A stretch of 25,523 nucleotides of DNA from UBA4582 sp047630175 (GCA_047630175.1 JBLHVI010000044.1:1-25523), one strand, 5' to 3'. Positions 1 through 8,039 are shown, counted from the stretch's first letter. The notes: generated by a model from the letters alone, not told the origin. Made by a program: numbers and translations.

Positions 1-6
1 TTCTTT

Positions 7-600
7 CTAATCGACTAATTCCACATCAAGGCAATCAAGAAGTCTAATAGCTTCAAACCGACTGAATTTTGCCTTTGTAATTCTATTTTGATTAATGTTT
101 ATGTCGTAGTGAATCGCTTCTGAAAAATCTGCACCTGATAAATTGGTGTTAACGAAGAGACACGCAGAAAGATCGCTGTATGAAAAATCTGAACGGCTAA
201 AATCACCATCTCGGAAGTCAACATTATGTGCCTTGCACTCTTTCAAGACTAATTCTTGCAGTGAAAGTCCATAGAAAGAGCAATCGTTGAGTATCGACTG
301 ATAAAATTTGACGGGCGAACTAAATAGTAATCGCGGCCATGCAACCTCTGTCCAATTGATGCCTATCAACTTGGAGTCTCGAAAGCATACATCCGTAAAT
401 TTACTGTACGACATTTTGACGACACTCAAATTACATGTTGTAAAATCGCAGTCGATAAAGTGGCATCTTTTGAAAACAGCCTCGCTAAAATCACAGGTTT
501 CAAATGTGCAGCAATCGAACTCTTTCGAGTCGAATTCGACACCAGAGAAATCAACATCCTTGAAGTTCACTGACAAATATTGGTCTTCTTCTAAGTCCAT
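7..600 (-). CDS. Pentapeptide-repeat protein (Qnr-like fold family)
   Basis: The 197-residue product is built almost wholly of five-residue repeats of the A(D/N)LXX type, for example DFSGVEF, CDFSEAVF, VDFRDGDFSRSDFSYSDLS and NLSGADFSEA, which fold as a right-handed quadrilateral beta-helix. Some family members (Qnr, MfpA, McbG) bind DNA gyrase, but most have no known role; I cannot assign one here. I chose ATG at 598-600 because AGGAG lies seven bases upstream and the repeats begin at once; a longer reading to 699 would add a hydrophobic segment but lacks such support. The gene is clearly more AT-rich than the rest of the window (about 37% GC in its last 60 bases), which suggests separate acquisition. 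It stands alone on the minus strand. Confidence 0.9.
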   Translation of the reverse strand: MDLEEDQYLSVNFKDVDFSGVEFDSKEFDCCTFETCDFSEAVFKRCHFIDCDFTTCNLSVVKMSYSKFTDVCFRDSKLIGINWTEVAWPRLLFSSPVKFYQSILNDCSFYGLSLQELVLKECKAHNVDFRDGDFSRSDFSYSDLSACLFVNTNLSGADFSEAIHYDININQNRITKAKFSRFEAIRLLDCLDVELVD

Positions 601-993
601 CAGCACTCTCCTGTGGTTGAGAAACATGATGCTGGCAACGGCAGCAATTAAGAGTGCCAGCGAGCAAGTCTTCTGGTTTGTAGTGCCTGTTCTCAACACC
701 TAGTCAGGCACATGAAATATACCGCCTTTTTATGCCCTCCAACCACTAACATCCAATTTCAACGCTAAATTTTTTATGGCAGCGAAGTGCGCGATGACTA
801 TTGAGGTCTGGGGCGATAAAAGAAGTTTGATCGCGGCCTTCTGTCGATCCTGATGAGGCAGCGTTAAACCGTCGAATGTGCCCTATTTTGTTTTCCTGTA
901 TAGTCGTCGCTGCGCAGGTATTGGTCAAATCGACCCGGATTTTGTGGTGCGATCAGTAGAGGGCAGGCCAGGTCTTCGGCTTATGTTTGTGGC
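601..993. other. Gene-free region between pentapeptide gene and uppP
   Basis: About 390 bases with no supported gene. The minus strand carries a 60-codon open frame (746-928) with no Shine-Dalgarno sequence and no recognisable motif, which I do not call. On the minus strand TATATT at 716-721 with TTGGAG at 737-742 (15-base spacer) is a weak promoter candidate for the pentapeptide gene. Nothing resembling a terminator, repeat or RNA gene was convincing. Confidence 0.5.
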
Positions 994-1791
994 CTACAGA
1001 AGGATCATGATCAATACTGCACCAAGCAACAGCCGGTAGATAACAAACGGCAAAAATCCAATGCGCGTGATGTAATTCAGGAACAGGCGAATGCAGGCAT
1101 AGGCACTTATCGCAGATAGCCCGCAGCCGATGGCCAAGTTCATCCAGTCAACACTTGTTTGACTGGTCACAAGATCGACTGTTTTGAGGGTCGCAGCACC
1201 GGCGATGGCGGGTATCGATAATAGAAAGGAGATTCGCGACGCGCTTTGTCTGTCAAAACCAAAAAACAGTGCGGCTGTTATGGTGACGCCAGAGCGTGAT
1301 GTGCCGGGGATCAGTGCGAAGCACTGGGCAATTCCTATCATTAACGCCTGGTGCCAGCGCATTTCATGGTCGGCCAAGGTTCGACGGCCCTTGATGTCGG
1401 CGGCCCACAGCAGCAGGCCGAATATGACGGTGGTGGCGGCAATAACAGCAACGGATCGTAGATTAAGTTCAACAACGTCTTTGAGCAGCAAGCCAACGGG
1501 TATAATGGGGAGACTAGCAATGAGTAGGTTTAGGGTAAACCGGCTTTCACTGCTAGGCTTGCCCGTACCGAGAAATACCAGTGTTGCACGGGTCAAAGTG
1601 AACAGGTCGAGACGAAAGTACCAGAGCACGGCAATCAACGAACCCATATGAACGGCCGTATCAAAGGCCAGTCCTTGGTCAGGCCAGCCCATAATCTGGA
1701 ATGGCAAGATAAGATGGGCAGAGCTTGAAATCGGTAGAAATTCAGTGAGACCTTGAATTAAGGCAAGGCTGATAGTGTGTAGTAAATCCAA
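994..1791 (-). CDS. uppP: Undecaprenyl-diphosphatase UppP (BacA)
   Basis: Integral membrane phosphatase that converts undecaprenyl pyrophosphate to undecaprenyl phosphate, regenerating the lipid carrier for peptidoglycan and other surface polymers; it also gives bacitracin tolerance. The 265-residue protein has the two family signatures: GLTEFLPISSSAH near residues 14-26 and PGTSRSGVT further on, both forming the active site in the membrane, and several hydrophobic helices. Length matches the family (about 265-275). The start is TTG: it falls exactly at the conserved N-terminus and no in-frame ATG or GTG lies upstream. No Shine-Dalgarno is seen; the bases just before the start read CATCCTCCA, the opposite polarity of one. 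It is monocistronic and divergent from the LON-domain gene. Confidence 0.97.
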   Translation of the reverse strand: MDLLHTISLALIQGLTEFLPISSSAHLILPFQIMGWPDQGLAFDTAVHMGSLIAVLWYFRLDLFTLTRATLVFLGTGKPSSESRFTLNLLIASLPIIPVGLLLKDVVELNLRSVAVIAATTVIFGLLLWAADIKGRRTLADHEMRWHQALMIGIAQCFALIPGTSRSGVTITAALFFGFDRQSASRISFLLSIPAIAGAATLKTVDLVTSQTSVDWMNLAIGCGLSAISAYACIRLFLNYITRIGFLPFVIYRLLLGAVLIMILL

Positions 1792-1899
1792 TGGAGGATG
1801 CGCCCGTAAAACGAAGATCGGAGTGTATCGGCCGCCGACAAAATTGACAATTAAACTTAAACATCAACAAGGCCCCACGCGCCTAGCGACACATTTCAC

Positions 1900-2502
1900 A
1901 TGGCAGAAATCCCTTTATTTCCCGTATCGTTAGTTTTGTTTCCCGGTGGCCGTCTGCCGCTGCAGATCGCAGAGACGCGCTATCTTGATATGATCACTCA
2001 TTGTTTACGCAATAATGTTGGCTTCGGGGTGGTGATGATTCGCGAAGGCCAGCAGATGCTGGCGCATCGCGACGAGCAATTGCCGAGCGTGGCTTATACA
2101 GGCACCTTGGCGACTATCGTCGATTTTGATGAAGGTGCTAACGGTATGCTCGATATTTTGGTTCAAGGACAGCGCAAGTTTGTTGTGCGTGATCAATTTG
2201 AGCAGGCCGACCGGCTGATGCTGGCGCAAGTCGAGTATTTGCCGGACGAGGCGTTTTTTACTGTCCCGGAAGACAAACAGCATTTGGCCAGCTTGTTGCA
2301 ATCGTTGATTGAGCATGAAGCGGTGCAGGGTCTCGATTTGTCCATCGACTTTGGCAGTGCAACGGATGTCGGCGGGCGTTTGACAGAGCTATTGCCACTG
2401 CCAAATCAATTTAAGCAGCGGATGCTAGAGATGAAAAACTCGATCGCCCGCCTAGCTGATCTGGAAAGCCTTATTGAGCGCATGCAAGATGAGTCTAGCT
2501 AG
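1900..2502 (+). CDS. LON peptidase substrate-binding-domain protein
   Basis: A 200-residue protein consisting of only the N-terminal (substrate-recognition) domain of Lon protease. The start MAEIPLFPVSLVLFPGGRLP and the following QIAETRYLDM match the LON domain opening; the C-terminal part is helical and ends in a coiled-coil-like SLIERMQ region. No AAA+ ATPase motifs (Walker A/B) and no Ser-Lys protease dyad are present, so it cannot be a protease by itself. Stand-alone proteins of this kind are common in gammaproteobacteria and their job is not established. It is convergent with the glycosylase gene and the two stop regions overlap by eight bases. A TTGACA at 1844-1849 could be a -35 box but I see no good -10. 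Confidence 0.93.
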   Translation: MAEIPLFPVSLVLFPGGRLPLQIAETRYLDMITHCLRNNVGFGVVMIREGQQMLAHRDEQLPSVAYTGTLATIVDFDEGANGMLDILVQGQRKFVVRDQFEQADRLMLAQVEYLPDEAFFTVPEDKQHLASLLQSLIEHEAVQGLDLSIDFGSATDVGGRLTELLPLPNQFKQRMLEMKNSIARLADLESLIERMQDESS

Positions 2503-3193
2503 TCGGGCGACTGTCGTTAGGCCAGGCGTGCAGGCTGTAGTCGATGCCCTCTCGCGTACCGCGACGCGTCAGTGGGTTTTGAGTGCAGTGTTTTGCATGG
2601 CCCAGATCCACAAAACGGTAATGCAGGTCTTGATCACGCCCCATAGGAATGCCCAAGCGCGGGCAACGAATAAATGTCTTGGCAGGTTCGCTGGCCGGTT
2701 CAAGCCGAAACTCATCTGGACGTAGCTGTTGACGATTCCAGTCGGGTACTTTTAGGTTTAATGCTTTGCAGATTAACGTTTGTCCGTTACACAAGCGTGT
2801 TAGCGGTCGTGGACCTCGCGTAGCTGGGTTGAACTGCTGCATGACCGCAATGTTTTCGGCGGGCGAGCGCGCGTCTATATGGGGTATGCCAGACTTGATC
2901 AGCACGGCATTACCTGCACCGCGGGCTGAAAAGTTCAGTGAGTCACCGCCCCGCGCATAGTACATATATATAGTGCCGGCGGGCATGAACAGGGCTCTGC
3001 GACTCGGGGTTTCGCCAAGCGAGGCGTGGCTGCCGCGGTCGTTGAGCTCGTAGGCCTCGGTCTCGATGATGCGTGCCGCTAGCCATATGTCGCCAGCAGC
3101 TGTTGTCACGCGGCGACGCAATATGCTGCCAAGCAGTGCAATGGCCAAGCCTTGGGCTGGCTGGTCAAAAAATGTCTTCTTTACATGTCGCAT
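2495..3193 (-). CDS. DNA-3-methyladenine glycosylase (AAG/MPG family)
   Basis: Base-excision-repair enzyme that removes 3-methyladenine, hypoxanthine and other alkylated or deaminated purines, leaving an abasic site. The 232-residue sequence shows the AAG-family landmarks in order: RIIETEAY (residues 41-48, whose glutamate corresponds to the catalytic one), GTIYMYYARG followed by SLNFSARG, and the late GPRPLTRLCNGQ segment. Length fits the family (about 190-240). It is unrelated to the helix-hairpin-helix AlkA and Tag enzymes. ATG at 3191-3193 is the only sensible start, although no Shine-Dalgarno sequence precedes it. The gene converges on the LON-domain gene and is divergent from nadD. Confidence 0.93.
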   Translation of the reverse strand: MRHVKKTFFDQPAQGLAIALLGSILRRRVTTAAGDIWLAARIIETEAYELNDRGSHASLGETPSRRALFMPAGTIYMYYARGGDSLNFSARGAGNAVLIKSGIPHIDARSPAENIAVMQQFNPATRGPRPLTRLCNGQTLICKALNLKVPDWNRQQLRPDEFRLEPASEPAKTFIRCPRLGIPMGRDQDLHYRFVDLGHAKHCTQNPLTRRGTREGIDYSLHAWPNDSRPTS

Positions 3194-3203
3194 AATTGAA
3201 GGC

Positions 3204-3232
3204 TGTGGAGACGATCCTTGATCGGTTATAAT
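3204..3232 (+). promoter_or_regulatory. Candidate promoter of the nadD-to-lipA run
   Basis: A perfect -10 hexamer TATAAT lies at 3227-3232; the hexamer 17 bases upstream (TGTGGA, 3204-3209) is a poor -35. It precedes the long plus-strand run and no other good candidate is seen in the mpg-nadD gap. Transcription would start near 3239, giving a leader of about 145 bases that includes three CGCGGT repeats and a short ORF. Confidence 0.4.
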
Positions 3233-3242
3233 TATTTTTTAA

Positions 3243-3271
3243 CGCGGTTTCTGCGCGGTTTTGTGCGCGGT
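3243..3271 (+). repeat. Three direct CGCGGT repeats in nadD leader
   Basis: CGCGGT occurs at 3243-3248, 3254-3259 and 3266-3271, that is with starts 11 and 12 bases apart, close to one helical turn, just downstream of the TATAAT box. The spacers are T-rich. Such phasing is what a DNA-binding protein array would need, but chance repetition is possible. Confidence 0.6.
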
Positions 3272-3281
3272 CAGATAAAGT

Positions 3282-3383
3282 ATGCCTATTAAACAACAGT
3301 TGCAGCAGATGAAACAGGCCACCCGAAAGGGGCAGTTTGAGGCGAACCATTGCGCGGTGTTGAGCTTCAGGATGTGTGCATAG
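3282..3383 (+). CDS. Possible 33-residue leader ORF before nadD
   Basis: An ATG at 3282 opens a 33-codon frame (begins MPIKQQLQQMKQ, ends SFRMCA) whose TAG stop at 3381-3383 is one base before the nadD ATG. The predicted peptide is basic and glutamine-rich and I do not recognise it. The Shine-Dalgarno sequence is weak (only an AAAG-like stretch). If translated, the spacing would couple it to nadD. It could equally be a chance frame or the trace of a lost gene; in Pseudomonas-type genomes proA sits at this place, but the peptide does not look like ProA. Confidence 0.25.
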   Translation: MPIKQQLQQMKQATRKGQFEANHCAVLSFRMCA

Positions 3384-3384
3384 C

Positions 3385-4017
3385 ATGGGACTGGCGATTC
3401 TTGGTGGTACCTTTGACCCAGTGCACTTCGGTCACCTACGCTCGGCAGTCGAAGTGTGTCAGGCGTTGCAGGTCGAGCAAGTGCGACTGGTGCCCGCTTT
3501 TATACCCGTACATCGTTCTGCGCCGGGGTGTAGTGCCGAGCAACGACTGGAAATGTTACGTCTTGGTATAGACGACCCAGTATTGCTGGGTGTGGATGAC
3601 CGAGAGATTCGTCGCGGCGGGCGCTCCTACATGATCGACACGCTGCATTCTGTTCGCGCTGAAGTGGGCGACAGCGAGCCCTTGTCTTTAGTGCTCGGGG
3701 TCGATGCTTTCAATCTAATTCATGAGTGGCATCGGTGGCGCGAACTGCTCGATGTGGCGCATTTAGTGGTGCTTGCGCGGCCCGACAGTCTTATCGATGT
3801 GAATACAGATGTGGCGGCTTGGATGCAAGATCGTCGTGCAGAACCGGAGCAATTGCAGGGCTGCTCTTTTGGTCTGATCTGCGAATTACAACTGACCCAA
3901 ATGGCGATTTCAGCCACGACAATACGGCACATGGTGCGTGCTGGAGAACCTATTGAATACCTATTGCCCGTGCGGGTGATAGACTATATACGCCGAGAGG
4001 CGCTTTACCGGGATTAA
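3385..4017 (+). CDS. nadD: Nicotinate-nucleotide adenylyltransferase
   Basis: Transfers AMP from ATP to nicotinate mononucleotide, giving deamido-NAD, the next-to-last step of NAD synthesis in the cytosol. The 210-residue protein has the nucleotidyltransferase signature GGTFDPVHFGH at residues 7-17 and the late ISATTIR motif (SxTxxR) that closes the ATP site. I prefer ATG at 3385 to the GTG at 3376: the protein then begins MGLAILGG as in homologues, and AGGA at 3369-3372 is 12 bases away, against three for the GTG. It is followed seven bases later by rsfS, the usual neighbour. Confidence 0.97.
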   Translation: MGLAILGGTFDPVHFGHLRSAVEVCQALQVEQVRLVPAFIPVHRSAPGCSAEQRLEMLRLGIDDPVLLGVDDREIRRGGRSYMIDTLHSVRAEVGDSEPLSLVLGVDAFNLIHEWHRWRELLDVAHLVVLARPDSLIDVNTDVAAWMQDRRAEPEQLQGCSFGLICELQLTQMAISATTIRHMVRAGEPIEYLLPVRVIDYIRREALYRD

Positions 4018-4024
4018 GAGAACT

Positions 4025-4471
4025 ATGACAAAAAAGAAAGAAGTTAAGCGCACTAAAGGGTCTTCAAACGCCCACACCGCATCGCTGACTGAGGATGTGT
4101 CCAAGGCCCTCGACGATTTGAAGGGCATTGACATCAAGGTCATTGATGTCACCGCTATGACCGATGTCACAGACTACATGATTGTGGTCAGCGGTACGTC
4201 AAGTCGGCATGTCAAATCGCTGGCTAACAACGTCGTTGAGGAGATGCTTAAGCTAGGTATCAAACCCCATGGCGTTGAAGGGATGGACCAAGGAGAATGG
4301 GTGCTGGTAGATCTGGTTGATGTGGTTGTGCACGTTATGCAGTCACAGGCGCGTCAGTTCTATGAAATCGAGCGATTATGGAGTGTAAGTGCTGACAACC
4401 GTGAGGCGAGAACAGCGGAAGCTGCCCCTCAGGAAATAAAAGCGGCTGACACTGGCGCCGAGGAAAGCTGA
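4025..4471 (+). CDS. rsfS: Ribosomal silencing factor RsfS
   Basis: Binds ribosomal protein uL14 on the large subunit and blocks subunit joining, lowering translation when nutrients are short. The core (about residues 20-122) carries the Iojap/DUF143 features DDLKGIDIKVIDV, SGTSSRHVKSLA, GVEGMDQGEWVLVDLVDVVVHVM and FYEIERLWS. At 148 residues it is longer than the E. coli protein (105): there is a lysine-rich N-terminal tail (MTKKKEVKRTKG) and an acidic, alanine-rich C-terminal tail of about 25 residues. An AAGAGA stretch serves as Shine-Dalgarno. It lies between nadD and rlmH, the standard order. Confidence 0.97.
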   Translation: MTKKKEVKRTKGSSNAHTASLTEDVSKALDDLKGIDIKVIDVTAMTDVTDYMIVVSGTSSRHVKSLANNVVEEMLKLGIKPHGVEGMDQGEWVLVDLVDVVVHVMQSQARQFYEIERLWSVSADNREARTAEAAPQEIKAADTGAEES

Positions 4472-4484
4472 GGGAGTTAGCGTA

Positions 4485-4952
4485 TTGCTCATTGAGCTGT
4501 TAGCTGCGGGCACGCGACCGCCGGAATGGACTCGTAATGGTTATCTCGAGTACCAAAAGCGGCTGCCGCGTGACTGGCAGCTTCAATTACGTGAGATACC
4601 TGTCGCGCATCGGGGTAAGAATGAGTCTGTTGCCAAGCTCAAGACCGAAGAGGGTCGGCGTATGCTGGCGCTGATAAAGCCTGATGCGCGGGTCATCGCT
4701 CTTGATAGCCGCGGTGTGAATTGGAGCACCGAGGTGTTGGCGAGTAACGTACAAAAATGGACCCGTACCACCAGCCATTTGCAATTGCTGGTGGGTGGAC
4801 CTGATGGTTTGAGCGATGAGTGCGTGGCGCGAGCCGATGATCTTTGGTCACTGTCGAAATTAACGTTCCCACATTTTGTTGTTCGCGTTTTGCTTGCCGA
4901 GCAAATATATCGTGCCTGGGCCGTCATCAATCATCACCCTTACCACAAGTAG
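4485..4952 (+). CDS. rlmH: 23S rRNA (pseudouridine1915-N3)-methyltransferase
   Basis: SPOUT-class enzyme that methylates N3 of pseudouridine 1915 in helix 69 of 23S rRNA on assembled 70S ribosomes, using S-adenosylmethionine. The 155 residues match the family length; GGPDGLS (104-110) forms the knotted cofactor site and the C-terminal NHHPYHK tail is the conserved end needed for activity. The start is TTG at 4485: alignment by eye to E. coli RlmH (MKLQLVAVGT) places this codon at the initiator, and AGGGAG sits eight bases upstream. It is nine bases before mrdA. Confidence 0.97.
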   Translation: MLIELLAAGTRPPEWTRNGYLEYQKRLPRDWQLQLREIPVAHRGKNESVAKLKTEEGRRMLALIKPDARVIALDSRGVNWSTEVLASNVQKWTRTTSHLQLLVGGPDGLSDECVARADDLWSLSKLTFPHFVVRVLLAEQIYRAWAVINHHPYHK

Positions 4953-4961
4953 CAGGGCGCT

Positions 4962-6893
4962 ATGGCAGAACCAAATGCACTCAAGGACCACTCGGGAGAA
5001 AGTCAGATCTTTCTCGACCGGGCGGTCATAGGTTTTGTGCTGCTGTTGATGTTGACGCTTTTGCTGGTTGCGCGGATGTTCTATCTGCAGATTTTGCAGC
5101 ATGATCTGTTTACCACATTGTCAGACCGCAATCGCATTCAGGTGAAGTCGGTGCCGCCCATCCGTGGACTCATTTTCGATCGCCACGGGGCGTTGATCGC
5201 CGATAACATTCCGTCTTACAGCCTGACGATTACAAAAGAGCGTGTCGTGGACCTGGAACAGACCATTGTTGACGTGAGCGAAATTGTTGAAGTCAGTGCC
5301 GATGAGATCGAGAGTTTTCGGCGTCGCCTCGCGCGTCGCCGGCGTCCCTTGGAATCGGTGCCTATCCTATTTCGCCTGACGCCAGCTGAAATTGCTCGTA
5401 TTAGCGTCAACAGCTTCGGCCTACCAGGCGTCGAAGTCGAGGCCAGACTGGTGCGACATTACCCGTTGGGTGCGTTGATGGCGCATGCAGTAGGTTCGGT
5501 GCGCCGTATCAATGAAGACGATGCGCGACGTATTGACGCTGTGGCTTATTCTGGTACTAACCATATCGGCAAGATCGGTGTCGAGCGTTTCTATGAGCCT
5601 GGTCTGCTCGGGAAAGTCGGTTATCAGCGAGTTGAGACAGATGCTCGTGGCCGCGTAATGAAAGTGTTGGATGCAACGCCGCCAGTGCCAGGCGGTAACC
5701 TCGTATTGCATGTCGATTCCGGACTGCAACAAGCTGCCAGTGATGCGCTTGGTGATCGTCGGGGTACGGTGGTCGCTATCGATCCAAGTAGTGGCGGCAT
5801 TCTTGCGCTGGTGAGCAAGCCATCCTACGACCCGAACCTGTTTGTCGCGGGCATCGATTATGACACCTATTCGGCGTTGCGCGACTCGGTTGATGTGCCG
5901 TTGTTTAATCGGGCGATTCAGGGTCAGTATGAACCCGGCTCAACCTTGAAGCCCTTTATTGGGCTGACAGGTCTGGCCACCAACACAGTGACTCCTGAGT
6001 TCACGTTGATGAATGACCCGGGCTACTACCAGTTGCCGGGGAATTCGCGCCTCTATCGGGACTGGAATTGGACCAAGACCGGGCTTGGTGGTCATGGCGA
6101 CGTGAACCTGCAAAAGGCTATTTATCGATCCTGTAATGTTTATTTTTACGACCTGGCCGTGAAGTTGGGCATCGACCGCATTCATGACAATCTGGCGCTC
6201 TTTGGTTTTGGTATTAATACGGCGATCGATCTTCCCGAGGCTCGTAGCGGCTTGTTGCCGTCTCGGGCTTGGAAACAAGGCGCCCGCGGTGAGTCATGGT
6301 ATCCGGGAGACACCGTCAATATTGGTATTGGTCAGGGAGATATTTTGGTCACGCCATTACAGTTAGCAACGGCGGTCGCGGTGATTGCTAATCGTGGCAA
6401 GATGGTGACACCGCGGATGCTCAAAACCGGTGGTGCGGCTTCCCTGATGCCTGCTTCGCGCTCAACCCAGCTCGCCGATATTGATCATATTTCGGATGCC
6501 TATTGGGACCTGATGACTGAGTCCATGGGCATGGTCGTCCACCGGGGCAATAAAGGATTTGGTGAAAATGGTACGGCTTGGGCCTATATAGGGCGTGATG
6601 TTCCGTACCGTATGGCGGGTAAGTCGGGTACCGCACAAGTGGTTGGCATAGCCCAAGGCGAACTCTATGAAGAAGACGAGCTTGATGAACGACAGCGCAA
6701 GCATGCATGGTTTGTTGCCTTTGCACCGATTGAGAAGCCCACGATCGCCATTGCTGTGCTGGTGGAAAACGGTGGCGGCGGCAGCAAGTATGGCGCGCCA
6801 GTTGCTCGTAAGGTGCTGGACTATTACTTGCGTGACTATCAGCCTCCAGTGACAGAGAGCGTGGCAGCATCTACCGGAGCGCCGCAACCATGA
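4962..6893 (+). CDS. mrdA: Penicillin-binding protein 2 (elongation transpeptidase)
   Basis: Class B transpeptidase that cross-links new peptidoglycan during side-wall elongation, working with RodA in the Rod complex. The 643-residue protein has a cytoplasmic tail, one membrane helix (about residues 21-40), a pedestal domain beginning at RNRIQVKSVPPIRGLIFDR, and a transpeptidase domain with the catalytic serine in STLK (S327), SCN (390-392) and KSGT (554-557). A long arginine-rich loop (FRRRLARRRRP) is seen in the pedestal. Its stop overlaps the rodA start by four bases (ATGA), so the two are probably translationally coupled. Confidence 0.98.
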   Translation: MAEPNALKDHSGESQIFLDRAVIGFVLLLMLTLLLVARMFYLQILQHDLFTTLSDRNRIQVKSVPPIRGLIFDRHGALIADNIPSYSLTITKERVVDLEQTIVDVSEIVEVSADEIESFRRRLARRRRPLESVPILFRLTPAEIARISVNSFGLPGVEVEARLVRHYPLGALMAHAVGSVRRINEDDARRIDAVAYSGTNHIGKIGVERFYEPGLLGKVGYQRVETDARGRVMKVLDATPPVPGGNLVLHVDSGLQQAASDALGDRRGTVVAIDPSSGGILALVSKPSYDPNLFVAGIDYDTYSALRDSVDVPLFNRAIQGQYEPGSTLKPFIGLTGLATNTVTPEFTLMNDPGYYQLPGNSRLYRDWNWTKTGLGGHGDVNLQKAIYRSCNVYFYDLAVKLGIDRIHDNLALFGFGINTAIDLPEARSGLLPSRAWKQGARGESWYPGDTVNIGIGQGDILVTPLQLATAVAVIANRGKMVTPRMLKTGGAASLMPASRSTQLADIDHISDAYWDLMTESMGMVVHRGNKGFGENGTAWAYIGRDVPYRMAGKSGTAQVVGIAQGELYEEDELDERQRKHAWFVAFAPIEKPTIAIAVLVENGGGGSKYGAPVARKVLDYYLRDYQPPVTESVAASTGAPQP

Positions 6894-8029
6894 GTGAGGA
6901 TTTCGTCAGACGTATGCCTCAGGGCAGCTTTTCACTGCAGCGCAAGGCCGCGATGGGGGCAAAATTTCATTTAGACATACCCCTGATGTTGCTGCTGCTG
7001 TTGATCTGCAGCTACGGTCTCGTGGTGCTGTATTCTGCTGTCGGTCATGAAACGGCGCCGGTGATTTCACAGCTGATAAAATTCGGCGTGGCGACGGTGG
7101 TGATGATACTCATGGCACAGATCTCGCCCGTTTTTTATTTACGCCTAGCGCCGTTTCTATTTTTATTGGGATTAATTTTGCTGGTGCTGGTTATCTTCTT
7201 TGGCTACGAAGTTAATGGTTCAGCGCGCTGGTTGCGTATCGGAGGGGTCTTTACGTTCCAGCCTTCGGAAATTATGAAACTGGTGATCCCCATGACGCTA
7301 GCCTGGTACTTCCATGAGCGGCATTTACCGCCTAGGGCGAAACACCTATTCTGGGCAGCCGTGATCATTGGTATTCCGGTGGTGTTAATCGGTATCCAGC
7401 CAGACCTTGGCACGGCCCTGTTGATCGGCGCTTCGGGTTTGCTGGTCATTTTGCTGGCGGGCATTTCTTGGCGCTGGATATTCGGTGCCATCGGTTTGGG
7501 CCTGATGTCGGCGCCGGCCTTGTGGTACGTAATGCGTGACTACCAACGTCAGCGTGTTTTAACGTTGCTTGATCCAGAGAGCGACCCGCTCGGTGCCGGG
7601 TGGAATATCATTCAGTCCAAGACCGCCATCGGCTCCGGCGGCCTGTTTGGTAAAGGCTTGGGTCAGGGCACCCAGTCACACTTAGACTTCCTACCGGAGA
7701 GCCAGACTGACTTCATTATTGCGGTGTTGGCGGAAGAGTTAGGGCTGGTGGGCGTTATGGTGCTGTTGACCTTGTATGTATTGCTTATGGGTCGTGGTGT
7801 ACTGATGGCGGTGCAGGCCCAGGATACTTTCGGGCGATTACTCGCCGGTAGCATCACGTTCACATTTTTTGTCTATGTTTTTGTTAATATAGGCATGGTC
7901 AGTGGCATTTTGCCTGTAGTAGGTGTGCCTCTGCCGCTGGTGAGCTTCGGCGGTACATCGATTTTAACCCTTTTTGCCGGATTCGGCATTCTTATGTCTA
8001 TCCACACCCATCGTCGTATTACGTTGTAA
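6890..8029 (+). CDS. mrdB: Rod-shape determining SEDS glycosyltransferase RodA
   Basis: SEDS-family membrane protein that polymerises lipid II into glycan strands as partner of PBP2. The 379-residue sequence has about ten hydrophobic helices, the SEDS signature PLGAGWNIIQSKTAIGSGG, the following LPESQTDFIIAVLAEELG, and the late PLPLVSFGGTS. An N-terminal extension of about 25 residues precedes the first helix. Start ATG overlaps the mrdA stop. The order mrdA-mrdB-mltB-rlpA-dacA is typical of Pseudomonas-type gammaproteobacteria. Confidence 0.97.
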   Translation: MSEDFVRRMPQGSFSLQRKAAMGAKFHLDIPLMLLLLLICSYGLVVLYSAVGHETAPVISQLIKFGVATVVMILMAQISPVFYLRLAPFLFLLGLILLVLVIFFGYEVNGSARWLRIGGVFTFQPSEIMKLVIPMTLAWYFHERHLPPRAKHLFWAAVIIGIPVVLIGIQPDLGTALLIGASGLLVILLAGISWRWIFGAIGLGLMSAPALWYVMRDYQRQRVLTLLDPESDPLGAGWNIIQSKTAIGSGGLFGKGLGQGTQSHLDFLPESQTDFIIAVLAEELGLVGVMVLLTLYVLLMGRGVLMAVQAQDTFGRLLAGSITFTFFVYVFVNIGMVSGILPVVGVPLPLVSFGGTSILTLFAGFGILMSIHTHRRITL

Positions 8030-8039
8030 TGCGTGACGT

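Noticed and set aside
601..699. Longer N-terminus for the pentapeptide protein with a membrane helix
   Set aside because: ATG at 600 has a strong Shine-Dalgarno and coincides with the start of the repeat region.
863..869. GTTAAAC, matching the integron attC core GTTRRRY
   Set aside because: No matching RYYYAAC arm or inverted structure around it and no integrase in the window; a seven-base match is expected by chance.
850..877. Hammerhead-like core: CTGATGA at 850-856 followed by GAA near 873-875
   Set aside because: The helix II between them is weak with a mismatch, the base after GAA is T instead of the conserved A, and no complementary strand for helix III was found.
1844..1849. TTGACA as promoter of the LON-domain gene
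   Set aside because: No acceptable -10 hexamer at 16-18 bases downstream.
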